5,871 bases of DNA. Origin: Pseudomonadota bacterium. GTDB lineage: Bacteria; Pseudomonadota; Gammaproteobacteria; Acidiferrobacterales; Acidiferrobacteraceae. Location: contig JAJYPQ010000274.1 of the NCBI GenBank assembly GCA_021795255.1, forward strand, positions 1 through 5,871, in the 5' to 3' direction. Made by a program: the position numbers and the translations under genes. This document shows, one piece after another, positions 1 to 5,076 of this stretch (the first letter of the stretch is position 1; every line of letters begins with the position of its first letter). A model generated the notes under the pieces. The model saw nothing but the letters and a program-made list of their open reading frames with translations, was not told where the DNA came from and did not search any database.

Positions 1-312
1 CCGTACCTGATCGATGACCTCTTCTAGCGCCTTACGCGGTAGGCTACCGGGTTGGGCAAACAAAATGATCTGATCGCGAAAGACCATCAAGGTCGGTATC
101 GAGCGCACCTGAAAGTGCGAGGCAAGCTCGGTCTCGGCCTCGGTGTTGATCTTCGCGAACACGATGTCTTTATGTTGCTCCGAGACCTCTTCAAAGATGG
201 GGCCGAAGGCGCGGCAGGGGGCGCACCAAGGGGCCCAGAAATCCACAATCACGAAGGGGTTCCCGTCGATCAGCTCTTCAAAATTTGCCTTCGTCGCTTC
301 AATTGTGGCCAT
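1..312 (-). CDS. Thioredoxin, cytoplasmic (C-terminus cut by window edge)
   Basis: Thiol-disulfide oxidoreductase of the thioredoxin family, expected to reduce protein disulfides in the cytoplasm using electrons from thioredoxin reductase. The 104 visible residues have no signal peptide. They contain the strand-active-site segment VDFWAPWCAPCR (residues 23-34, redox cysteines C30 and C33) and the cis-proline loop SIPT (P73), both diagnostic of the fold. The family is usually about 105-110 residues, so only a few residues and the stop are missing beyond base 1. The active site is WCAPC rather than the classical WCGPC. The ATG start (310-312) has an AGGGG ribosome site (320-324) 7 bases upstream, on the minus strand. 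The reading resembles stand-alone proteobacterial thioredoxins more than E. coli TrxA, so no symbol is given. Fold and activity are secure; the specific physiological partner is not known. Confidence 0.93.
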   Translation of the reverse strand, partial: MATIEATKANFEELIDGNPFVIVDFWAPWCAPCRAFGPIFEEVSEQHKDIVFAKINTEAETELASHFQVRSIPTLMVFRDQIILFAQPGSLPRKALEEVIDQVR

Positions 313-340
313 TATACGTCCCCTGAGACTGTGAGATGAT

Positions 341-346
341 ATTATA
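341..346 (-). promoter_or_regulatory. Probable -10 box of the thioredoxin promoter
   Basis: Read on the minus strand this is a perfect TATAAT, 28 bases upstream of the thioredoxin ATG, which would give a leader of about 20 nt containing the AGGGG ribosome site. It stands in an AT-rich island inside GC-rich DNA. No good -35 hexamer is seen at 16-18 bases spacing (GGACTC at 17), so the assignment rests on the -10 and position. A second TATAAT at 311-316 overlaps the start codon and is too close to serve this gene. Confidence 0.45.
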
Positions 347-434
347 CCCCGAAGAAAGGGGCGGAGTCCCGCACCACGGCGGGGGGCGCGCGGGCATGGA
401 ATGTGCATTGCTTGAGGCCTAGAGGGGGGTTATC

Positions 435-620
435 GTGTATCCAAAGCGCGTTTATGAGGCCTTGCCGTGGGTCTATGCCGTGGCCGGCTGGCTCAGTTTC
501 AAGACCCTATTGTGGCCCTACGCCCTTGTACCTATCGCCGCGTTCGCCGCCGCAACGGTCCTTGTCATTATCCAGCGCTGGTATTACCGGCGCCAGCTGA
601 GCGACGACAACGAACCTTAG
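435..620 (+). CDS. Small membrane protein of unknown function (61 aa)
   Basis: Not recognised as a named family. The 61-residue product starts with a short basic segment (MYPKRVYE) and has two hydrophobic stretches, about residues 9-26 and 28-47. It ends in an arginine/tyrosine-rich juxtamembrane motif (RWYYRR, about 47-52) and an acidic polar tail (SDDNEP). This suggests a two-pass or hairpin inner-membrane protein with a cytoplasmic C-terminus. The GTG start is supported by a strong purine-rich ribosome site, GAGGGGGG at 422-429, 5 bases before it. The gene is divergent from the thioredoxin gene. Its TAG stop overlaps by 4 bases the TAA stop of the opposing redox gene. No clear promoter of its own was found in 313-434. 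That it is real rests on the ribosome site, hydrophobic pattern and neat packing; function is unknown. Confidence 0.72.
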   Translation: MYPKRVYEALPWVYAVAGWLSFKTLLWPYALVPIAAFAAATVLVIIQRWYYRRQLSDDNEP

Positions 621-1111
621 AGCCGGAGCCCCGCCAGCCACAGGCGCGCCATGAGACCGGCCTCGGTCGCGTAGCCGGCCACCACGAAACGAATACGTCC
701 CTTAGGACCCACGATGAACGCCATGGGCAGCACCCGAGCCCCGTAGCGGCGGGCGAGGGTTCCGTGTTGATCCATAATCACCGGGGTCTGCCAATGGTGG
801 TCCAGAGCGAAGGCCCGGACTGCCCGAACCGGGGACTGGGTCGCCACTATGACGACGGGCTCGCGGCGCGCGATCTCCTGAGCTACTCCCTGGTCTAGGC
901 GACAGATCGGGCACCAAGTGGCAAAAAACTCGATCAGGACCGGGCGCCCGGTTCCCAGTTTCGGGGCGCGGCCGTTGAGGCCGGCCGCGGGCAGGGTCGG
1001 GGCCTGCCCAAAAGCGGCATGACGGGTCAAAAAGCCATTAATGGCGAAGATCGCGAGCCCGGCTATGAGGAGCTCGATGGCAATTCTCCGGACTCCCCCT
1101 CGACTGGGCAC
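617..1111 (-). CDS. Membrane-anchored thiol-disulfide oxidoreductase, ScsD/TlpA-like
   Basis: Thioredoxin-fold protein of 164 residues with a single N-terminal membrane segment (about 10-28) preceded by arginines, so the redox domain should face the periplasm. Visible landmarks are the active site WCPIC (C67 and C70), the TQS segment (91-93), the cis-proline in VLP (P129), and a C-terminal GYATEAGLMARLWLAGL-like ending (about 146-162). The CPxC centre and this ending resemble the ScsD / 'protein disulfide oxidoreductase' family linked in some bacteria to copper-sensitivity suppression. No scsA, scsB or scsC partner is in the window. The GTG start shares its first G with the TAG stop of yggT (TAGTG), which implies coupled translation because no strong ribosome site precedes it. 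It is the last gene of the proC-yggT operon. A TlpA/ResA-like cytochrome c maturation role is an alternative. Confidence 0.85.
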   Translation of the reverse strand: MPSRGGVRRIAIELLIAGLAIFAINGFLTRHAAFGQAPTLPAAGLNGRAPKLGTGRPVLIEFFATWCPICRLDQGVAQEIARREPVVIVATQSPVRAVRAFALDHHWQTPVIMDQHGTLARRYGARVLPMAFIVGPKGRIRFVVAGYATEAGLMARLWLAGLRL

Positions 1112-1683
1112 TAGACCAAGAGGCTCGTGCCTAACTGTTGCAGCGGCTGCACGACCAGGATCAAGATCAGCTCGAAGACGATGATGACGAGCACCGGGGA
1201 GAGATCGATCCCTGAGATCAGCGGTAGGAGCCGACGCGCCGGACGCATGAAGGGCTCGGTGAGGTGGGCAGCGAGGTCAGTGAGTGGGTGCTCACCATAA
1301 GGATTGACCCAGCTCATGACAATGCGCACGAAGACGGCCCCAATCAGTACATACAGCGTCAGCTGGATCAAGTCCGCAAAACTCAAGATGAGCACGCCAC
1401 CAAAATGCGGGATGGCGCTCTGGATGATCGCGATCAGGGCGATCTCGATCGCTTCTAGGATGATAAGGAGCACCGCCGAAGCAAAATCGATACCGAAAAA
1501 CCCCGGGATCAGCCGGCGCAGCGGGAGAAGCGGCGCGTTGGTCAGGCGCACGATGAATTGACTGAAGGGGTTGTAAAAGTCGGCATGGGTCAGCTGCAAC
1601 AAGAAACGCAGCAGGACGAGGATGATGTACATCCCGAACAGGGTTTCTACAAGGAAGGCAAGCGCCTGACTGAGATAGCTCAT
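1111..1683 (-). CDS. yggT: YggT family inner-membrane protein
   Basis: Protein of 190 residues with four strongly hydrophobic segments (about 7-30, 66-90, 94-118 and 160-180). It is an internal duplication: residues 26-76 and 120-170 align, both carrying an N-P-x-(x)-x-P/L motif, an (R)RLxPxxxGID motif and a following hydrophobic helix. This two-repeat architecture and the position directly after proC are typical of YggT in gammaproteobacteria. The biochemical role is poorly defined; family members have been connected to osmotic stress tolerance and, in the related plastid/cyanobacterial Ycf19 group, to organisation of membranes and nucleoids. The ATG start lies in an ATGA overlap with the proC stop, so translation is probably coupled to proC. 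Confidence 0.93.
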   Translation of the reverse strand: MSYLSQALAFLVETLFGMYIILVLLRFLLQLTHADFYNPFSQFIVRLTNAPLLPLRRLIPGFFGIDFASAVLLIILEAIEIALIAIIQSAIPHFGGVLILSFADLIQLTLYVLIGAVFVRIVMSWVNPYGEHPLTDLAAHLTEPFMRPARRLLPLISGIDLSPVLVIIVFELILILVVQPLQQLGTSLLV

Positions 1684-2522
1684 AAGGCCCCGAGTTCGTC
1701 GCCAATTTGTTGGGAGCGCCGGGCGGCGGCGGCGATGGCGCGGGCAAATATGTCCATAAACCCGTCGGCCATGAAGCTCTTTACCGCCTGCTCCGTGGTT
1801 CCGTTGGGCGACGTCACCCGCCGCCTTAAGTCCGCGACCGCATGGGGGTCAGCCTTCGCCATGCGCGCGGCCCCCAGTGTAGTCTGAACGGCGAGCGCGG
1901 CGCAAAGCTCTTCGGGCAAGCCGGCTCCGGCCGCGGCCTTTATGAAGGCCTCGAGGAACAGAAAAAGATAGGCGGGGCCGCTTCCCGACACCGCCGTGAC
2001 GGCATCCATTAAGGTCTCGTCATCAACCCAGAAGACCTCCGATACGGCGCGTAGAACCGTTTCTGCTGCCTGCCGGTCCTGAGTCGTCGCCCGCGCGTTC
2101 CCATAGAGGACGCTGACCCCCGCCCCCAGTAGGGCCGGGGTATTGGGCATGGCCCGGACCACGGCCAATTCTCCTCCTAGCCAGCGGCTGATATCGGCGG
2201 TGCGAGCGCCAGCAGCCACCGAGACCACAAGCGGCCGGCGGCGGGCCACGGCCGGGGTAAGCGCGCGACAGAGGGCAGGTAGATGCTGGGGTTTTACCGC
2301 CAGGACCAGGATATCGACGCGCTCGACCAAGGCCTCGTTGTCGGTTTCGGTCGCTACCCCGAGCTCCTCCGCTGCCCGCCGTTTGTCGGCATGGGGGTCC
2401 GAGACAACAAGCCCAGCCAAAGACCCGGCCGCAAGCCCAGACGCCAGCCCAGATGCCAGCCCAGATGCCAGCGCAAGCCCCATATTGCCTGCGCCAATGA
2501 TGCCGATGGAAAGATTTTTCAT
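1680..2522 (-). CDS. proC: Pyrroline-5-carboxylate reductase
   Basis: Catalyses the last step of proline synthesis, NAD(P)H-dependent reduction of 1-pyrroline-5-carboxylate to L-proline, in the cytoplasm. The 280 residues show the Rossmann dinucleotide motif GAGNMG (10-15), AVKPQ (75-79), RAMPNTP (123-129), and the C-terminal substrate/dimer region with VSGSGPAY (178-185) and TSPNGTT (237-243). Length is normal to slightly long (E. coli about 269). The excess is partly due to three consecutive ASGL tetrapeptides (residues 19-30) in the helix after the nucleotide-binding loop. The ATG start is set by the conserved beta strand just before GAGNMG; only a weak GAGA stands upstream. It heads the proC-yggT-redox operon and is divergent from pilT. 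No clear proC promoter is visible; a TACACT at about 2526-2531 is a poor candidate. Confidence 0.97.
   Translation of the reverse strand: MKNLSIGIIGAGNMGLALASGLASGLASGLAAGSLAGLVVSDPHADKRRAAEELGVATETDNEALVERVDILVLAVKPQHLPALCRALTPAVARRRPLVVSVAAGARTADISRWLGGELAVVRAMPNTPALLGAGVSVLYGNARATTQDRQAAETVLRAVSEVFWVDDETLMDAVTAVSGSGPAYLFLFLEAFIKAAAGAGLPEELCAALAVQTTLGAARMAKADPHAVADLRRRVTSPNGTTEQAVKSFMADGFMDIFARAIAAAARRSQQIGDELGAL
2433..2468. repeat. proC: 12-bp tandem repeat, three units, inside proC
   Basis: On the plus strand two identical copies of cagcccagatgc (2445-2456, 2457-2468) follow a copy with two mismatches (2433-2444); further partial similarity extends to either side. The unit length is a multiple of three and each unit encodes Ala-Ser-Gly-Leu in ProC (residues 19-30). 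The near identity at the DNA level suggests recent replication slippage, not an ancient insertion. Confidence 0.9.
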
Positions 2523-2541
2523 GGTCTCAGTGTAAGGTGCG

Positions 2542-2553
2542 CCTTCATGAAGG
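2542..2553. promoter_or_regulatory. 12-bp perfect palindrome between proC and pilT, possible operator
   Basis: The sequence ccttcatgaagg is its own reverse complement. It lies 20 bases upstream of the proC start and about 12 bases upstream of the putative pilT -35 box, in a 101-bp divergent intergenic region. A dimeric regulator could bind here, but no known operator consensus was recognised, and no such protein is encoded in the window. Confidence 0.3.
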
Positions 2554-2558
2554 GAAAG

Positions 2559-2577
2559 AGCGCCTTGTCTCGGCGCT
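2559..2577. promoter_or_regulatory. Inverted repeat overlapping the putative pilT -35 box
   Basis: The half-sites agcgcc (2559-2564) and ggcgct (2572-2577) are perfect inverted repeats separated by 7 bases, and the spacer contains the proposed -35 hexamer TTGTCT. As RNA it would only be transcribed from the proC side or from upstream starts, so if functional it more likely acts as a protein site on DNA. Six-base arms can arise by chance in GC-rich DNA. Confidence 0.25.
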
Positions 2578-2592
2578 TATGCCCGTTATACT
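2565..2592 (+). promoter_or_regulatory. Putative sigma-70 promoter of pilT
   Basis: A -35 TTGTCT (2565-2570) and a -10 TATACT (2587-2592) are 16 bases apart, each matching four or five of six consensus positions. Transcription would start near base 2599, about 25 bases before the pilT ATG. It is the best promoter match in the divergent region. No terminator follows pilT, pilU or the SemiSWEET gene, so it could drive the whole plus-strand run. Confidence 0.5.
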
Positions 2593-2623
2593 TCAAGTAG
2601 CCTTCACCTGGGTACCCCAAAGC

Positions 2624-3700
2624 ATGGACATCGCAGAACTCTTGGCTTTTGCCTTCAAACAGAAGGCCTCCGATTTGCATTTGTCGTCCGGTTTGCCGCC
2701 GCTGATTCGCGTCGATGGCGATGTAAAGCGCATTAACGTAGACCCCCTGGATGATCGCGGCGTCCACAATATGGTCTACGACATCATGAACGACAAGCAG
2801 CAAAAGGAGTACGAAGAGCGACTTGAGTGCGATTTTTCGTTCGAACTCCCGAACATCGCCCGTTTTCGTGTCAACGCCTTTAACCAGAATCGCGGCCCGG
2901 CGGCGGTCTTCCGGACTATCCCGTCCAAGGTTCTGACCCTAGAGCAGCTCGGCGCCCCCAATATTTTTAAGCAGATCGCAGACCAGCCACGCGGTATCGT
3001 TTTAGTGACCGGGCCTACAGGATCCGGCAAATCGACAACGCTTGCGGCCATGATAGATCATGTGAATGAGAGTCGGCGAGAACATATCCTGACCATTGAA
3101 GACCCGATCGAGTTTGTTCACACGAGCAAGAATTGCTTGATCAATCAACGCGAGGTCCACCGCGATACCTTAGGATTCGAAAACGCCTTGCGCTCAGCCT
3201 TGCGCGAAGATCCCGATGTGATTCTGGTGGGTGAGCTCCGCGACCTTGAAACGATTCGTTTGGCCTTGACAGCGGCCGAGACCGGTCATTTGGTGTTCGC
3301 CACCTTACACACGAGCTCGGCTGCCAAGACCATAGACCGCGTCGTGGACGTGTTTCCGGCGGCCGAAAAGGAAATGGTTCGGTCCATGCTCTCCGAATCG
3401 CTGCGAGCGGTGATTTCGCAGACCCTTCTGAAGAAGGTCGGCGGGGGCCGGATCGCGGCCCACGAGATCATGATAGGTACGCCCGCGATCCGGAATCTGA
3501 TCCGCGAAAATAAGATCGCCCAGATGTACTCAGCGATCCAGACCAGCCAGGCGGTCGGTATGCAGACCCTCGACCAGTGCCTGCTCGAAATGGTTCGAGC
3601 GCGGCAAATCTCGATCGAGGAAGCGCGCGGAAAGGCTGCCAACAAGGACGCGCTGACCACCAATGCCGGCACGGCGGCGCCAGCCGCTGCTCGGAGGTAG
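2624..3700 (+). CDS. pilT: Type IV pilus retraction ATPase PilT
   Basis: Hexameric cytoplasmic ATPase that powers type IV pilus disassembly and retraction, giving twitching motility. Product is 358 residues. Visible: N-terminal PAS-like domain beginning MDIAELLAF; Walker A GPTGSGKST (130-138, K136); Asp box EDPIE (159-163); Walker B LVGELRD with E204; His box ending TLH (H229); and the retraction motif AIRNLIRE (288-295). Residue numbering coincides with well-studied PilT proteins, which fixes the ATG at 2624 even though the frame is open from a GTG at 2537 and no strong ribosome site precedes the ATG. The C-terminus carries an extra Ala/Thr-rich tail of about 14 residues compared with the usual 344. 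All catalytic residues are present. pilU follows directly. Confidence 0.97.
   Translation: MDIAELLAFAFKQKASDLHLSSGLPPLIRVDGDVKRINVDPLDDRGVHNMVYDIMNDKQQKEYEERLECDFSFELPNIARFRVNAFNQNRGPAAVFRTIPSKVLTLEQLGAPNIFKQIADQPRGIVLVTGPTGSGKSTTLAAMIDHVNESRREHILTIEDPIEFVHTSKNCLINQREVHRDTLGFENALRSALREDPDVILVGELRDLETIRLALTAAETGHLVFATLHTSSAAKTIDRVVDVFPAAEKEMVRSMLSESLRAVISQTLLKKVGGGRIAAHEIMIGTPAIRNLIRENKIAQMYSAIQTSQAVGMQTLDQCLLEMVRARQISIEEARGKAANKDALTTNAGTAAPAAARR
3693..3697 (+). promoter_or_regulatory. pilU: Ribosome binding site that selects the TTG start of pilU
   Basis: A GGAGG sits at the extreme end of pilT, 4 bases before TTG at 3702-3704. The in-frame ATG at 3663 has no comparable site. This decides between the two possible starts of pilU. 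Confidence 0.75.
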
Positions 3701-3701
3701 C

Positions 3702-4814
3702 TTGGGCTTCATCGACTTATTGCGTCTCATGACGGAAAAGGGTGCCTCGGATCTCTATATCACGGCCGGCATAGCGCCCAGCTTGCGGGTCGACGGCAAG
3801 CTTGCGCCGGTGACGCGCCAACCCTTGACCGTCGACCAAGCCCGGCAGTTCGTCTACAGCATCATGAACGAGGAGCAGCGCAGCGAGTTCGAGGAGACCA
3901 ACGAGTGCAACTTTGCCATAAGTCCGCAGGATGTCGGCCGATTTCGCGTAAACGTCTTTCGCCAACAGCAGCGGGTTGGGATGGTGCTCCGTAAGATCGA
4001 GACCAATATCCCGGACTTTGAACAGCTAAACCTTCCTCCGATCTTGAAAGACGTTGCCCTGACGAAGCGCGGTCTCGTCATCTTCGTTGGCGCGACCGGT
4101 TCCGGTAAATCCACATCGCTTGCGGCCATGGTGGGTTACCGCAACCAATATTCGAACGGCCACATCATCACCATAGAAGACCCAATCGAATTTGTGCATG
4201 AACATAAGAATTGCATCATTACGCAGCGCGAAGTGGGGGTCGACACTGACTCGTTCGAAACGGCCCTGAAGAATACCCTGCGTCAGGCCCCAGATGTCAT
4301 TCTTATAGGCGAGGTCAGGGCTCGCGAGACCATGGATTACGCGGTCGCCTTTGCCGAGACTGGTCATCTTTGCTTGACGACACTGCACGCCAATAGCGCG
4401 AACCAAGCGCTGGATCGTATCATCAATTTTTTCCCCGAGGATAGGCGCGATCAGTTGCTCATGGATCTCTCATTGAACCTGAAGGCGGTCATTTCCCAGC
4501 GCCTCATACCGAAGAAGGACGGGACCGGGCGCGTGGCGGCGGTGGAGATCATGATCAACACCCCGCTGATTGCGGACTTAATCTTGAAGGGTGAGATCCA
4601 CGGTATAAAAGAGCTCATGACCAAATCCGGGGAAGCTGGCATGCAAACCTTCGATCAGGCCCTCTTTGGTCTATACGATGCAGGCCTTATCAGCTACGAT
4701 GAGGCCATGCGCAATGCCGACTCCCAGAACGACCTACGCCTCCGCATCAAGCTGCAGGGTAAAGATGCGAAGGAGGGGGCCTTGGGCGACACCTTGCGCA
4801 ATATCACTTTCTGA
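3702..4814 (+). CDS. pilU: Type IV pilus retraction ATPase PilU
   Basis: Paralogue of PilT that assists PilT-dependent pilus retraction; in model organisms it needs PilT to act. From the TTG start the product is 370 residues and begins GFIDLLRLMTEKG, which lines up residue for residue with the beginning of characterised PilU. Motifs: Walker A GATGSGKST (130-138, K136), Asp box EDPIE (159-163), Walker B LIGEVRA with E204, and His box ending TLH (H229). PilU-type features are NECNFAIS (67-74), RQAPDVI (194-200), TPLIADLI in place of AIRNLIRE, and the extended C-terminal tail with NDLRLRIKLQ. An upstream ATG at 3663 would add 13 residues with arginines and glycines, overlap pilT by 38 bases, and lacks a ribosome site, so it is less likely. 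It starts one base after the pilT stop and is probably co-transcribed. Confidence 0.95.
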   Translation: MGFIDLLRLMTEKGASDLYITAGIAPSLRVDGKLAPVTRQPLTVDQARQFVYSIMNEEQRSEFEETNECNFAISPQDVGRFRVNVFRQQQRVGMVLRKIETNIPDFEQLNLPPILKDVALTKRGLVIFVGATGSGKSTSLAAMVGYRNQYSNGHIITIEDPIEFVHEHKNCIITQREVGVDTDSFETALKNTLRQAPDVILIGEVRARETMDYAVAFAETGHLCLTTLHANSANQALDRIINFFPEDRRDQLLMDLSLNLKAVISQRLIPKKDGTGRVAAVEIMINTPLIADLILKGEIHGIKELMTKSGEAGMQTFDQALFGLYDAGLISYDEAMRNADSQNDLRLRIKLQGKDAKEGALGDTLRNITF

Positions 4815-4824
4815 TCCCGGGTCC

Positions 4825-5076
4825 GTGAACGCGGCCACGTGGGTTGGATATGCGGCCGGGACAATGACCGTAATCGCGTTCGTCCCCCAAGTACTGAAGA
4901 CGTGGCGTTCCCGTTCGGCCGCCGACGTGTCGCTGGCGATGTATCTGATTTTCGCCTTCGGCGTGTTTTTGTGGATAGTCTATGGGGTCGTGATCCACTC
5001 AACACCGGTAGTGGTGGCCAACGTGGCCACTTTCCTATTGGCTTCGATGATGATCATTTTTAAGGGACTTTTTTAA
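4825..5076 (+). CDS. SemiSWEET / PQ-loop family small membrane transporter
   Basis: An 83-residue protein with three hydrophobic helices (about 4-22, 36-57 and 62-80), the length and topology of bacterial SemiSWEETs. These form homodimers carrying sugars across the membrane; the true substrate here is unknown. The PQ-loop signature is visible as FVPQVLKTWRSRSAADVSL (about 19-37), with the P-Q pair in helix one and the SA-x-D/E-x-SL motif after it. The GTG at 4825 gives the family length and comes 10 bases after the pilU stop; the ribosome site is weak, so translation may depend on pilU. The frame is open further upstream inside pilU, but that segment is arginine-rich and unlike the family. 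The TAA stop abuts the murI GTG (TAAGTG). Confidence 0.88.
   Translation: MNAATWVGYAAGTMTVIAFVPQVLKTWRSRSAADVSLAMYLIFAFGVFLWIVYGVVIHSTPVVVANVATFLLASMMIIFKGLF

Noticed and set aside
52..339. Plus-strand frame of 95 codons at the left end
   Set aside because: It is antisense to the thioredoxin gene, which has its full active site and ribosome site.
467..898. Plus-strand frame of 143 codons
   Set aside because: It overlaps the small membrane gene in another frame and lies antisense to the ScsD-like gene; composition is His/Arg/Pro-rich and no domain is visible.
1292..1747. Minus-strand frame of 151 codons overlapping yggT and proC ends
   Set aside because: Proline/arginine-rich shadow in another frame of yggT, which has clear membrane helices and an internal repeat.
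2537..2623. 29-codon N-terminal extension of PilT from a GTG
   Set aside because: It covers the palindrome and putative promoter, and PilT homologues begin at the MDIAELL segment encoded from 2624.
4666..4824. 53-codon N-terminal extension of the SemiSWEET gene
   Set aside because: It lies wholly inside pilU in another frame apart from the last few codons, is arginine-rich and polar, and would double the size of a family with a constant length near 85.
5061..5076. Possible terminator with T-run before murI
   Set aside because: The run of T follows no stable hairpin and lies within the last SemiSWEET codons; the purines before it serve as the murI ribosome site.
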